Translations under genes and position numbers: made by a program
Assembly: GCA_963753575.1 (NCBI GenBank)
Contig: CAVWCR010000003.1
Location: 186,001 to 250,000, forward strand
Reading direction: 5' to 3'
DNA from: VAZQ01 sp963753575
GTDB lineage: Bacteria > Pseudomonadota > Alphaproteobacteria > Rhizobiales > Xanthobacteraceae
Length of the DNA: 64,000 nucleotides
In this document: positions 36,871 through 46,265 of the stretch, piece after piece
Layout of the letters: the number at the start of each line of letters is the position of its first letter
Numbering within the stretch: position 1 is the stretch's first letter
The notes under the pieces: generated by a model
Database searches by the model: none
The model's input: only the letters and a program-made list of their open reading frames with translations
Told to the model about the DNA's origin: nothing

Positions 36871-38732
36871 TTAGCCGAACAGCCGCAGCACTGCCTGGTC
36901 GGCCTGCGAGGCCAGCGACAGAGCCGTCGTGGACAGCTGCTGGCGGGTTTGCAGGGCGAGGAGGTTTGCGGCTTCTGCGTTGCCGTCGGCCAGCGTGAGC
37001 GAGTCAGAGCCGGTCTGTAGCGTATTGATTATGTTCTTGGTGAAGTCCTGGCGGTTCTGCACGATCGACAGGTTCGAGCCGAAGGCCGACGCCTGTGAGC
37101 GCAACTGCGTCAGGGCCGTGTGGAGGGCGTCGGAGCGGCTGTCGAGCGCGTTGTTGCTCGAGAACTCGGTTGCGTCCGCCGCACCGATGCTCAGCACGCT
37201 CGAGTTGATGCCGTTCGCGTTCTGCGAGACGATGCTGATCGAGCTGGTGTTGGTCTCGTTGAAGATGAGCTTCAGCGTGTCGCCGCGGAGCAGGTTGACG
37301 CCGTTGAAGCTGGAGTCGTCGGCGATCTTGTCGAGCTGAGACCGCAGGTCGTTGAACTGCGAGATCAGGTTCTTGCGGACGGTGTTGCCGCCAACGGTCG
37401 CCGTCCCGGTGCTGCCGTCCACACCGCTATCGGTCGAGGAGATGCCAGTCACCGTCAGGTCCTCGGTCGACAGGTTCTGGATGTTGAGCTTGCCGCCGTC
37501 GTTCGAGGCCTTGATCTTGCCGGTGAGCGACGCGTTGCTGTTAATCGCGGTCACAAGCTGATCGACGGTCTTCACTGCACCGTCACCGGAGTCCGCTGTG
37601 CCGGCGGTCACCGTCCGACCGGCACCGAACACGGCATCGGCGCCCGCCCCGCCCACCGTGACCGAGTTTGTGCCATCGGCAAGGCCGGCGAGGTCAATGT
37701 TGTTGCCCGTGCCACCGACCGTGATTCCTGACACGCTCTGTGCCGTGAGCTGCGCCGTGATATAGGACCGCGCCGTAGCCGCATCGCCGGCGTTCGCCGA
37801 CGTCAGCGTGATATTCGCGGTGTTGGTACCGTTGCTGATGGTGATCACGCGGTCTTGGGCGGCCGCGCCAGTATCGGTCTGGCCAGCCACAGTGACGCCA
37901 GCGTCACCGGCCGAGGCGATGACGCCGGTACCGCCGACAGCGAAGTTGTCCACCGTGAGTGCCGTTGCGCCGGCGGTGTTGGCGGTGAAGGTCAGTTTGG
38001 TGCCGCCGACGTCCTTGCCGACGGTAACCGCAACGCTTTGTGCATCGAGCTGAGACTGGATCGCGGTGACGGCCTGGTCGATGTTGATGACACCAGCCGT
38101 GCCGTCGGACGGGCCCAACGAGATGTTGGCGGTGCTGGCACCGAGCGTCACGTCGAACGTATAGGTGTTGTCAGCATTGTTGCTCAAATCGATGTTGGTG
38201 AAGTCGTTAGCCGCCGTGATCGTGGAGGCTGTCGCGGCAGTCGGAGCCTGATAGGCCGCCGAGGCAACGACGGTCGACTGCACGGCCGGCGTTGTTGAGG
38301 CGGTGTTCAGTCCGATGTTGACCGCCGTCGTGCCCACCGCGCCGCCTGAGAAACTCAGGTTCTTTAGGGTTGACGTGCCGATCGTCGTCGAGTTCGAGCG
38401 CATAGGACGTCGACTTGAACGAGGAATCCTGGCGCGCCTGGCTGATGGTCGCCTGCATGGTCTCGACCGTCGTGGTGATCGCGGTGAGGCCGTTGTCGGC
38501 CGCCTTCAGGGTGCTGATGCCGTTCGACATCGAGTTCGAGGATCGAGGAGAGGTCGGAGGCGCGCGAGGAGAGCGCGGCCGAGGTGAAGAAGTTGGTCGG
38601 ATTGTCGAGGGCCGAGTTGACTTTCTTGCCGGTGGCGAGACGATTCTGCGTTGCGCTTAGCAGCGAAGCGGTGTTCTGCAGAGCGAGCAGGTTCTGTCGT
38701 ACCCCCGCCGACAGAGTGATATTCGAAGCCAT
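36871..38732 (-). pseudogene. fliC: Flagellin FliC, second copy with two frameshifts
   Basis: Starts at 38732 (MASNITLSAGVRQNLLALQN) and ends at 36871 (ALSLASQADQAVLRLFG), so both filament cores are present. Two breaks interrupt it: after SRASDLSSIL (38535-38536) and after FKSTSYAL (38393-38394). At both, the coding strand reads CTCGAACTCGA where CTCGACTCGA would restore frame (LDSMSNG and LDSTTIG). Repaired, it would be 619 residues and align along its length with the intact copy. Either a dead gene, an error in the assembly, or a switch; sequence alone cannot decide. Confidence 0.9.
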
Positions 38733-39115
38733 GTCCTAACCTTTCTGGTCGTCGCCTTACCGGCGGTTACACAACGATCCCCGCGGATCGGAGGTATGGA
38801 TCGCATATCGAATGTAATGCTGCGTAAAAGAACGTGGTTAACAGAGTAATTATTGGTATTTTACTGCTGCCCGGATCGCGTAATACAGTATACGATTTGT
38901 TAACCACGAATAATAACTTGAGGTTTACCATCAGTACTGCGGAGGTGCTTGAAATGCCCGTAAGATCGCCCTTGATCGAGCGCCACGCATGGGTGCTCAG
39001 GGCGGTATGGGATCGGCTCAGACGAGGTTAGCGGCCCCGCCGGCGATTGCCGCGGCCGCGTCGATCGTTACCGTGTCGGCAGGGAAGGGAAGCCCGTGCG
39101 TCCGTCAGCGCGCCA
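38733..39115. promoter_or_regulatory. AT-rich flagellin upstream region
   Basis: Region before fliC2, AT-richer than the surroundings (38820-38950), with several TTAAC/GTTAA motifs. The fliC2 promoter and leader should be here, but no clear sigma-54 or sigma-28 match was found. A 25-codon plus-strand frame at 38954-39031 has a GGAGGT site before its ATG; it may be a tiny gene but has no other support. Confidence 0.4.
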
Positions 39116-39601
39116 TCACAGGCTGCGGCTCACCGCAATCGGTGTCGCCAAAGCGCGGCTTGGTGTGTTGGCGCGGCCCGACGCCCCATAGGTCTGCGGC
39201 GCGGAACGCTGGGCGATCTCGTTCGACACGCCGCGCACGATGCCTTCCGCAACGGCGTGCGCGGTTGCGAGCACGGTGAGATTGGTCTTAAGCAGCGCGC
39301 GCAAGGCCTCGTGGCGCTGCTGCAGCGCTGCGAGTTTTTCTGCCGCGATATGTGCAAGCTGCGGCTTGCTCGCCTGCAGCCGCATGGTGCCGGCGACATA
39401 GCGGCGGCTGAGATCGCTCTTGGGCTCGGCAAACGCAGAAGCCGCGCCGAGGCGGCCGGCGCGGACGAGCTCGGTTTCCTGCTCCACCACGCCGGTGAGC
39501 TCTTCCATTACGCCCATGACCTGAGCGATGAGGCCTTGCGCCTCCGCCGCGCTCGTGATCGGCGCGGGCGATGTCGTCGGCTGTTGCGGCATGGCGTTCA
39601 T
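39116..39601 (-). CDS. FlgN/FlbY-like flagellar chaperone
   Basis: 161 residues, mainly one long helical region (EAQGLIAQVMGVMEELTGVV then EQETELVRAG), as in FlgN-type export chaperones for FlgK/FlgL. It sits directly after the rod-binding protein and flgI, as flbY does in Caulobacter. Sequence signature is weak; the call rests on helix pattern plus position. Confidence 0.65.
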   Translation of the reverse strand: MNAMPQQPTTSPAPITSAAEAQGLIAQVMGVMEELTGVVEQETELVRAGRLGAASAFAEPKSDLSRRYVAGTMRLQASKPQLAHIAAEKLAALQQRHEALRALLKTNLTVLATAHAVAEGIVRGVSNEIAQRSAPQTYGASGRANTPSRALATPIAVSRSL

Positions 39602-39649
39602 GATGATCCTGCAGCGATCCTTGAACCAAGCGGTGGTTCGGTTGTGGGC

Positions 39650-39973
39650 TCAGCTCGGCTGCGCCGGGCGCACCTCTTGCTGGGCGATCAGGGAGCGATA
39701 GACATCATCGGCAAGCCCGATGCCGCCGGCCTTGGCGAACGATTTGGCGTATTCCTCGCCCAGGAACGATCGCCATACACCGGCGGCGCCGGCGCCGCCG
39801 AACGGGCCGTCGCCCTCGATGCCGGTGAACATCTGGCTGAACATGGCGTTGAGGAACATGCCTTCGAATTCGACCGAATCGGCGCGCGCCTTGGCCTTGA
39901 GATCAATCACGGGCTTGTGCGTGGCGAGGGATGTCGGGGCGCCCGCCGGTGCAACGGCTGCGACGTTTGCCAT
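39650..39973 (-). CDS. Rod-binding protein (FlgJ N-terminal type)
   Basis: 107 residues from ATG 39973. The core ADSVEFEGMFLNAMFSQMFT with GIGLADDVYRSLI is the rod-binding domain of FlgJ; the muramidase domain is absent, as usual in alphaproteobacteria. Its start overlaps the flgI stop (TGATG). It scaffolds rod assembly in the periplasm. Confidence 0.88.
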   Translation of the reverse strand: MANVAAVAPAGAPTSLATHKPVIDLKAKARADSVEFEGMFLNAMFSQMFTGIEGDGPFGGAGAAGVWRSFLGEEYAKSFAKAGGIGLADDVYRSLIAQQEVRPAQPS

Positions 39974-41082
39974 CACATCACCTCGATGTCGGCCTGGATC
40001 GCGCCGGCGGCCTTGATCGCCTGCAGAATCGAGATCAGGTCGCGCGGCCCGATGCCGAGCGCGTTGAGCCCGTCGACCAGTTGCTGCAGCGATACCCCCT
40101 CCTTGACCACGGCGAACTTCTTGCCATCCTCCTGCACGCCAATACGGGTGCGCGGAGCGACCTTGGTTTCGCCGCGCGAGAATGGCTGCGGCTGGCTGAC
40201 CACCGGCGTCTCCGAGATGGTCACAGTCAGGTTGCCTTGCGCCACCGCGATGGTGGAGACGCGCACGTCGCGCCCCATCACGATGATGCCCGAGCGTTCG
40301 TCGATAATCACCTTGGCGGCGAGATCCGGCTCGATCTGCAGCTGTTCGACCTCGGTGAGGAGCGCGATCACGTTGCCCTGAAATTGCTTCGGAACGGTGA
40401 GCTGCACGGTCGACGGGTCGAGCGGCTCGGCGGTCGGTGCGCCGATGAAGTCGTTGATGGCGGAGGCGATGCGCTTGGCGGTGGTGAAGTCGGGATTGCG
40501 CAGCGCGAGACGAAGCTGACCGAGCTTGTTGAGTGCGAACTCGATCTCGCGCTCGATGATGGCGCCATTGGACATGCGGCCCACGGTCGGCACGCCGCGC
40601 ACGATCTTGGCCGCGTCGCCCTCGGCCTGGAAGCCTGAGATGGCAAGCGAGCCCTGCGCCACCGCGTAGACGTTGCCGTCGGCGCCAAGGAGCGGCGTGA
40701 CCAGCAACGTGCCCCCTTGCAGGCTCTTGGAATCGCCGAGCGCCGAGACGGTGACGTCCATGCGCGTGCCTTGCGTGGCGAACGCCGGCAGGTTCGCGGT
40801 CACCATCACGGCCGCCACGTTACCAGTGCGCATCTGCGCGCCGCGGACGTTGACGCCGAGCCGCTCCAGCATCGCTTGCAGCGACTGCTTGGTGAACGGG
40901 ATGTTGTTGAGGGTGTCGCCGGTGCCGTTGAGGCCGACCACGAGCCCATAACCGATCAACTGATTCTGTCGCACACCCTCGATGTTGGCGAGGTCCTTGA
41001 TGCGCGATGTCGCGCCGGCCGCGCCGGGCGCGCCAGCAAGCATCAATCCCGCCAGCACGGCGGCCAGAACTGTCCTCGTCAT
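39973..41082 (-). CDS. flgI: Flagellar P-ring protein FlgI
   Basis: Periplasmic ring around the rod. Start at 41082 (MTRTVLAAVLAGLMLAGAPG) gives a signal peptide; the longer frame to 41118 adds a non-signal leader. Motifs: RIKDLANIEGVRQNQLIGYG, LVVGLNGTGDTLNN, DERSGIIVMGRDVRVS, and a C-terminal LNALGIGPRDLISILQAIKA. Length 369. Divergent from fliX, as in Caulobacter. Confidence 0.95.
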   Translation of the reverse strand: MTRTVLAAVLAGLMLAGAPGAAGATSRIKDLANIEGVRQNQLIGYGLVVGLNGTGDTLNNIPFTKQSLQAMLERLGVNVRGAQMRTGNVAAVMVTANLPAFATQGTRMDVTVSALGDSKSLQGGTLLVTPLLGADGNVYAVAQGSLAISGFQAEGDAAKIVRGVPTVGRMSNGAIIEREIEFALNKLGQLRLALRNPDFTTAKRIASAINDFIGAPTAEPLDPSTVQLTVPKQFQGNVIALLTEVEQLQIEPDLAAKVIIDERSGIIVMGRDVRVSTIAVAQGNLTVTISETPVVSQPQPFSRGETKVAPRTRIGVQEDGKKFAVVKEGVSLQQLVDGLNALGIGPRDLISILQAIKAAGAIQADIEVM

Positions 41083-41259
41083 CCCTTGCTCCCCAAGAGG
41101 TTCGGACCCGGCCAACACCTAGCGAAATGCGTGCCATCTGCACGCTTGGGGTCAGCTCGTTGAATTGTCGATGATTTTCCGGAACGGGCAGGGGCCGCGC
41201 GGCGGCCGCGGCCGTTCCGATCTTGCCGGCCGGGCAGAATTTGCCGGGCTGTTTACCAG

Positions 41260-41275
41260 CCATTAACCATAATGG
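41260..41275. promoter_or_regulatory. TTAACCAT half-site in the flgI-fliX divergent region
   Basis: CCATTAACCATAATGG is a small inverted repeat containing TTAACCAT, the half-site of the cell-cycle regulator CtrA. The fliX-flgI region is CtrA-controlled in Caulobacter, and the same octamer occurs before fliL at 47295-47302. Only half-sites, so tentative. Confidence 0.35.
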
Positions 41276-41331
41276 TTCGAGGTTGCAGGCACCCCGGCAC
41301 CGCCACGCACTCCCGGGGAAGGGCAACCGCC

Positions 41332-41742
41332 ATGCGCATCCAGGGACCGTCCGGCACCGCCACGGCGGCCGCTTCCACCGGCGCCAAGCGCACTTCGTCG
41401 GGTACATTTTCAATCAGCGAACGGGCCGAGAGCACCGCCGCCAAGACGCCCGCATCGCTGCGAACCATCGGCGGCATCGACGCGCTCATCGCGCTTCAGG
41501 GGATCGAAGACCCGAGAGAACGCCGACGCCACGCGGTCAAGCGGGGACGCATGGCGCTCGACGCCCTCGATGAGCTCAAGATCGGGCTCCTGGGCGGGAC
41601 GCTCACGCCCGCGACCCTGAGCAAGCTGCGCTCTGCCGCCGCGTTCCTTAAGGACGGCTGTGGCGAATCGGGCCTCGACGGCGTCCTCGACGAAATCGAG
41701 CTTCGCGTTGAGGTTGAAATCGCGAAGATTTCGGCCCGCTGA
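41332..41742 (+). CDS. fliX: Class II flagellar assembly regulator FliX
   Basis: 136 residues. In Caulobacter FliX couples basal-body assembly to FlbD activation of sigma-54 genes. Start at 41332 (MRIQGPSGTATAAAS). The helical C-terminal block (RGRMALDALDELKIGLLGGT, then LDEIELRVEVEIAKISAR) is characteristic. The longer frame from 41272 runs through the promoter. It fits the presence of a sigma-54 promoter at flgE. Confidence 0.9.
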   Translation: MRIQGPSGTATAAASTGAKRTSSGTFSISERAESTAAKTPASLRTIGGIDALIALQGIEDPRERRRHAVKRGRMALDALDELKIGLLGGTLTPATLSKLRSAAAFLKDGCGESGLDGVLDEIELRVEVEIAKISAR

Positions 41743-41894
41743 CAAACCCGTTAACCGGCCCAAAAAACCCCCTATGGGCGCCTGCCGGCCGTTGTGCACC
41801 GCGTCATGGGCGACATGAATCCGTTATTGTCCATTCACGCCATCTCACTATATAAGCGCCGCGCGAGCAGGGGGGCTTGCAGGTCAACGTTTCC

Positions 41895-42365
41895 ATGGGG
41901 AAGGCCATGCCTTCGGACAAGAAGAAGAGCACCGCCGGCAAGAACGGGCATTCCAGTCCGTTTGATAAGAACTACCGGCCTTCCGACAAAGAGCCGTTCA
42001 TGAACGAGCGCCAGCGGGAGTACTTCCGCAAGAAGCTGCTCGACTGGAAGGACGATATATTGAAAGAGGCCAAGGAGACGCTTCAGCACCTCCAGGACGA
42101 GAACCAGAATCATCCCGACCTCGCCGACCGCGCCTCCTCGGAAACCGACCGGGCGATCGAGCTGCGCGCCCGCGATCGCCAGCGCAAGCTGATCGCCAAG
42201 ATCGAGGAGGCGCTCGCCCGCCTCGAGGACGGCAGCTATGGCTACTGCGAGGAGACCGGCGAGCCGATCGCGCTCAAGCGGCTCGAAGCCCGCCCGATCG
42301 CGACCCTCACCATCGAAGCCCAGGAACGCCACGAGCGGCGCGAGCGCGTCTACAAGGACGACTAG
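41895..42365 (+). CDS. dksA: RNA polymerase-binding protein DksA, zinc-poor type
   Basis: Binds the RNA polymerase secondary channel and helps ppGpp reset transcription. Coiled-coil NERQREYFRKKLLDWKDDIL, globular part with EARPIATLTIEAQERHERRE. The zinc-finger region keeps one Cys (YGYCEETGEPIALKRLE); the other three are replaced, as in other alphaproteobacterial DksA. The ATG at 41907 is an alternative start. A duplicated 3' end follows the stop. Confidence 0.92.
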   Translation: MGKAMPSDKKKSTAGKNGHSSPFDKNYRPSDKEPFMNERQREYFRKKLLDWKDDILKEAKETLQHLQDENQNHPDLADRASSETDRAIELRARDRQRKLIAKIEEALARLEDGSYGYCEETGEPIALKRLEARPIATLTIEAQERHERRERVYKDD

Positions 42366-42450
42366 GGCTTGGGCGCGCGCCGCTCAGAGCGAAAGAGCCG
42401 CGGCGCGAGCGCGTCTACAAGGACGACTAGGGCTTAGGCGCGCCGCTCAG
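42336..42450. repeat. 65-base tandem duplication of the dksA 3' end
   Basis: About 50 bases starting CGGCGCGAGCGCGTCTACAA at 42336 recur at 42401 with few changes, including the dksA stop and the bases after it. The first copy is coding; the second lies downstream and is non-coding. A recent slippage-type duplication. Confidence 0.85.
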
Positions 42451-42627
42451 GGCACAAGGCGTTGCGAGAATGGAGCGAGCGCTGAGTAACGCGCAGGCGC
42501 GGCGCGAGGCTCCTTGCGAAACGTTTTTTTCTACACTTCGCACCGTCATACCGCAGCACCGCGCGGCGAATCACTTAGCGTCTTCATGGGGATGGGCTAG
42601 TGGTTTCGTTTGGTTGCAAGGTGCCTT

Positions 42628-43065
42628 ATGGCGACACAATTCGCGGCCGTTGAGGTCGACGAACGAGATCTAGCCGACGCTCAGCTTGAAAATATCGCGC
42701 TCGCCCACGAGGGCGAGCCCTGGACGGCCTGGAAGGGCGCGGTGGTCGAGTGGCACGTGCGGACGCTGGCGCGCGTTCGCGCGGAAAGCTGGATCCCCGG
42801 CATGGCCGGCGAGCAGGACCCCATGGTCGAGCGGGCGCTGAGCCGTTTCTCCAGCTATCACATGCGCACCACCATCGCGCGGCTGCGCGAGGAGAACGCC
42901 GTTCTGCAGAAGAAGCTCGTCGATGCGGTGACCTGCGCCCGCTTCTATGCCGCCGGCGCCACCGATACCGGCGCCTGCGCGCGCGCAACGCTCACGAGCC
43001 TGCTCGCGCCCGAGGTCATGACCTCCGCGTCTCCGCCCACGGCAAGGCGCAGCCGCGGCAACTGA
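42628..43065 (+). CDS. Hypothetical protein between dksA and flgH
   Basis: 145 residues from ATG 42628 (MATQFAAVEVDERDLADAQL), preceded by AAGGTG. It has a Trp-containing helical core (EPWTAWKGAVVEWHVRTLAR) and a likely coiled coil (RTTIARLREENAVLQKKLVD); no membrane span or signal. Strong codon bias like its neighbours supports a real gene. Family not recognised. The position suggests a flagellar or regulatory role, unproven. Confidence 0.65.
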   Translation: MATQFAAVEVDERDLADAQLENIALAHEGEPWTAWKGAVVEWHVRTLARVRAESWIPGMAGEQDPMVERALSRFSSYHMRTTIARLREENAVLQKKLVDAVTCARFYAAGATDTGACARATLTSLLAPEVMTSASPPTARRSRGN

Positions 43066-43382
43066 CTGATCGGTCCGCTCGCGGCCGCCGGGCCCGAGAG
43101 GTGCGTGCATCTCGCACGCGCCTTGTGGCATGCGTGCGCGTCCGTGCTGACCACCGTGGCGGCGACCCTGTTGGATGTTCTTTACGCGTTACGCCACGAG
43201 TGAGGCCGGGAAGCGATGAGGTGGCCGACAGCAGCGCACGACTGATGACAAAAATCTGCGGCCTCCGGAGGGGAGCCCCGGAGGCCGCTGGTGACGCCGT
43301 TCGCTTCGCGCGCAACGAACGACGGGGAGCTCGGTAACGAGAGATCAGGCCAAAAGCCGGCGCCACTTCCTCGTCATGTCGC
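43066..43382. other. Intergenic region after hypothetical gene, with flgH terminator
   Basis: About 320 bases between two convergent genes. Apart from the terminator hairpin at 43258-43288 no feature was identified; open frames here lack motifs. Confidence 0.5.
43258..43288 (-). terminator. Terminator of the flgF-flgG-flgA-flgH operon
   Basis: GCGGCCTCCGG pairs with CCGGAGGCCGC on both sides of a short G/C loop; on the minus strand AGATTTTTG follows, giving the T-tract. It lies about 95 bases after the flgH stop. Confidence 0.8.
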
Positions 43383-44105
43383 TCAGAACGGCAGCAGCAC
43401 GTCGAGCACCTGTTGCCCGTAGCGCGGCTGCTGGATGTCGGTGATCTGGCCGCGGCCGCCATAGGCGATGCGCGCTTCCGCGATCTTCGTCGAGTCGATG
43501 GTGTTGTCGCTTTCGATGTCCTCCGGCCGCACAATGCCGGCGACGACGAGCTCGCGCACCTCGTAGTTGACCCGCACCTCCTGCTTGCCTTCGATCACCA
43601 GGTTGCCGTTCGGCAGCACCTGCGTGACCACGCCGGCCACATTGGTGAGCAGTTCCTCCTTGCGGTCGATTGAGCCCTTGCCTTCGCTCGAGGCGGTTGA
43701 ATCAGCCGTCAGGATCTTGCCGGGCAGGACCGAGGTTGCGGGGTTCTTGATGAGCTTGCTGCCGAAGAAATCGGTGACGCCGGAGTCCTCGCTGTTCTTG
43801 CGGCTCCTCTGGGTCTCGTTCGCGAGCGTGGCCTTGTCGGTGATCTTCACCTTGACCGTCAGGATGTCGCCGACCTGGTGCGCGCGCTGGTCCTTGAAGA
43901 AGGCGCGCGAGCCGTTGCGCCAGAGCGAGTTGGGATTGTAGCTCGCCGGCTGCGGCGCCGGCATCGGCATCTGCACCGGCCGGTAGCCGGTCTGTGTCAT
44001 CGGATTTTTGATCTGCGAGAGGGAAGGCTGCTCACCGATGGCTTTCAGGCGGTCGATCGACGAGCAGCCGGCCGCGAGCGCCGCGAGGGAGGTGGCGATC
44101 AGCAT
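43383..44105 (-). CDS. flgH: Flagellar L-ring lipoprotein FlgH
   Basis: Outer-membrane ring. Core motifs: SLWRNGSRAFFKDQRAHQVG, ITDKATLANETQRSR, NGNLVIEGKQEVRVNYEVRE, IAYGGRGQITDIQQPRYGQQ. The lipobox is LAAGC. Start is uncertain: ATG 44105 gives a very short signal; GTG 44162 or ATG 44174 give longer ones, and none has a clear ribosome site. The open frame reaches 44363 only because it runs through a palindromic repeat. Confidence 0.92.
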   Translation of the reverse strand: MLIATSLAALAAGCSSIDRLKAIGEQPSLSQIKNPMTQTGYRPVQMPMPAPQPASYNPNSLWRNGSRAFFKDQRAHQVGDILTVKVKITDKATLANETQRSRKNSEDSGVTDFFGSKLIKNPATSVLPGKILTADSTASSEGKGSIDRKEELLTNVAGVVTQVLPNGNLVIEGKQEVRVNYEVRELVVAGIVRPEDIESDNTIDSTKIAEARIAYGGRGQITDIQQPRYGQQVLDVLLPF

Positions 44106-44192
44106 GCGAGAGATCGAAATGTGAGCCCGTTGCGCGTCCCACTTGTTGTGTGAACGGGTCACCCGCGGGCACATCGTTGGAGTTGCGATGGT

Positions 44193-44270
44193 CAGTGCCG
44201 CACGGTTCCCTGCCCCACCCGGGCGCGCGCAAGCGCGCGCCCCGGTGGGGGAGGGAACGCTGTGGCACTG
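44193..44270. repeat. Palindromic repeat between flgA and flgH
   Basis: CAGTGCC...TTCCCT at the left pairs with AGGGAA...GGCACTG at the right, and the GC-rich centre (CCCACC, GCGCGCGC) also folds, making a 78-base hairpin. It looks like a dispersed Rhizobiales palindrome inserted in the operon and could reduce read-through to flgH. Confidence 0.7.
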
Positions 44271-44371
44271 CTCTGCCAAATCCGCGCGTTTGGTATTCGC
44301 GTGAATTGCCGGAAGCGTGCGACCGGCGGGACCGAGTAATTCCTTTTCTTTCATGACTCTCACTTGGCGCC

Positions 44372-45448
44372 TTAGCGCGCTGCGTTGGAGGGAAGATTCG
44401 CGACCCGGGGGTTGCTGGCGGCGACGCTGACGCGGCCGGGACCGGTCACAGTCGCCTGCAGGGTCTTCTTCGATTGCACGTTGAGCACGTTGATGACGTC
44501 GCCCATCGCGCCGGGCTCGAGCGCCTGGCCGCGGATACTCACCACGATGCCCGGCACCACATAGGCGATGCTTACCGCCTCATTGCGCGCGACCAGTTGC
44601 GGCTTGGCGAGATCGTTCCGGCGGATGACCTGGCCCGCGCGCAGCGCGCGCTTGGCCGCAAATCCGATCGCCTGCTCGGTCTCGCGCACGGTATTGGGCC
44701 CGGATTCGCTCTTCGGCCGCCGCGCCGTCACGAGGTCGCCGGCGTCGAGCACCTCGCCCTGCGCGATCGCGCGCGCCGGCACCAGCGCCTCGAAGGTCTC
44801 GCTGATCGCGCCAGTGAAACGCAGCAACAGCTTGCGGGCGGCCGCACTGCCCGGCAGCTCCAACGATACGTCGAAGCGCCCGCTGCGCGGATCGAAGCCG
44901 AGCCTTGCAATGCGCAGATCGCTGGTGACCGCCGCCTCGACCTGCAGGGGTCGCACGGTGTTGTCGAACGTGACTGTGAGATTGGCCGCGTCAGGCAGAC
45001 CCGAGTGGCCGGCGAGCGCTTGCACGATGCGCGCCTCGATGTCCTTGGCGGTGATCAAGCGGCTCGCGCGGGTGACCACGACCTCGGCAAGGCCACGGGT
45101 GTCGAGCCCGATGATGTTATGCGGCAGCACGGCGTTGACCACGCGGCGCGCCGGCACGGTTCCGGTCTGGCCCAGATCGGGTGCGCGGAAAATCGCAACA
45201 TCGGCGACGTCGCCGGCGTTTTCGACCAGGTCGCCGATGCGCACGATGTCGCCGATCACGGTGGCTTCGGACTTGAGCATCGGGCGTGACGCGATCTTCG
45301 GCGGCGCCTCGGCCGCCACCTTGATCGGCTCGCCGCCGAACCGATCGGTAAATCGCAGAACGGAAGCACGCGGCGTGAGCTCGCCGGCATGGCCTGCGGC
45401 CGCCAGCGTGAGCGCGATGAGGGCTGTCAGCGTCGCTAGACGGATCAT
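44372..45448 (-). CDS. flgA: Flagellar P-ring assembly chaperone FlgA
   Basis: Periplasmic chaperone for FlgI. Signal peptide MIRLATLTALIALTLAAAGH; SAF-type domain with VPARAIAQGEVLDAGDLVTA, KRALRAGQVIRRNDL and a C-terminal GQALEPGAMGDVINVLN. Length 358 because of the extended N-terminal half usual in Rhizobiales. Between flgG and flgH. Confidence 0.92.
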   Translation of the reverse strand: MIRLATLTALIALTLAAAGHAGELTPRASVLRFTDRFGGEPIKVAAEAPPKIASRPMLKSEATVIGDIVRIGDLVENAGDVADVAIFRAPDLGQTGTVPARRVVNAVLPHNIIGLDTRGLAEVVVTRASRLITAKDIEARIVQALAGHSGLPDAANLTVTFDNTVRPLQVEAAVTSDLRIARLGFDPRSGRFDVSLELPGSAAARKLLLRFTGAISETFEALVPARAIAQGEVLDAGDLVTARRPKSESGPNTVRETEQAIGFAAKRALRAGQVIRRNDLAKPQLVARNEAVSIAYVVPGIVVSIRGQALEPGAMGDVINVLNVQSKKTLQATVTGPGRVSVAASNPRVANLPSNAAR

Positions 45449-45459
45449 GGTGTCTCTCC

Positions 45460-46248
45460 TCAGCGCATCATGGTGGCTGTGGCCTGCAGCATCTGATCGG
45501 TTGCGGTGATGACCTTGGCGTTCATCTCGTAGGCGCGCTGTGCGGCGATCAGGTCAGAAATCTCCGTCACCGCTTCCACATTGGCCTGCTCCAGATTTCC
45601 CTGCAGCAGGTCGCCGTAGCCGTCGGAATTGGCCGTGCCGTCTTGCGCCGTGCCGGAGGCCGGCGTCTCGGTGAACAGATTGTCACCGATCGGCTGCAGC
45701 CCGGCCTGGTTGACGAAGCGGGTCATGGTGAGCTGGCCGAGCACAGTCGGCGTCGTCGAGCCGGAGACGGTCGCCGACACCTGACCCTGGGCGTTGATGG
45801 TGACCGCCGTCGCGTTGGTGGGGATCGTGATGCCCGGCTGCACCAGGTTGCCGCGTGGCGTGACGATGCGGCCCTGCGCGTCCATCTCGAATGAACCGTC
45901 GCGCGTGTAGGAGAACGTGCCGTCGGGCATCAGGATCTTGAAGAAGCCGTCGCCGCGGATGGCGACGTCGAGGTCTTTCCCGGTTGGCGAGATGGTGCCC
46001 TGGGTCATGACCCGCGGAGTGCCGACGGTCCGTACGCCGCCGCCGAGGTCGATGCCGACCGGCAGGATGTTGCCCTGCGTCGAGGTCTGCGTGCCGATGC
46101 GGCTGACGTGCTCGTAGATCAGATCCTGGAACTCGGCGCGCTGGCGCTTGTAGCCGGTGGTGCGCATGTTGGCGATGTTGTTGGAGATCACCTGGACGTT
46201 GAGTTCCTGGGCGATCATTCCGGTAGCGGCGGTATGAAGTGCGCGCAT
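45460..46248 (-). CDS. flgG: Flagellar distal rod protein FlgG
   Basis: 262 residues, normal for FlgG. N-terminus MRALHTAATGMIAQELNVQV with ISNNIANMRTTGYKRQRAEF; C-terminus LEQANVEAVTEISDLIAAQR then AYEMNAKVITATDQML. The hook-like TTGYKRQ and the NANVEA motifs separate it from FlgF. Confidence 0.95.
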   Translation of the reverse strand: MRALHTAATGMIAQELNVQVISNNIANMRTTGYKRQRAEFQDLIYEHVSRIGTQTSTQGNILPVGIDLGGGVRTVGTPRVMTQGTISPTGKDLDVAIRGDGFFKILMPDGTFSYTRDGSFEMDAQGRIVTPRGNLVQPGITIPTNATAVTINAQGQVSATVSGSTTPTVLGQLTMTRFVNQAGLQPIGDNLFTETPASGTAQDGTANSDGYGDLLQGNLEQANVEAVTEISDLIAAQRAYEMNAKVITATDQMLQATATMMR

Positions 46249-46265
46249 GCGACTACCTCTGTGAC

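Noticed and set aside
43389..44363. Long N-terminal extension of FlgH
   Set aside because: The extra residues are translated from a palindromic repeat and have no signal-peptide character.
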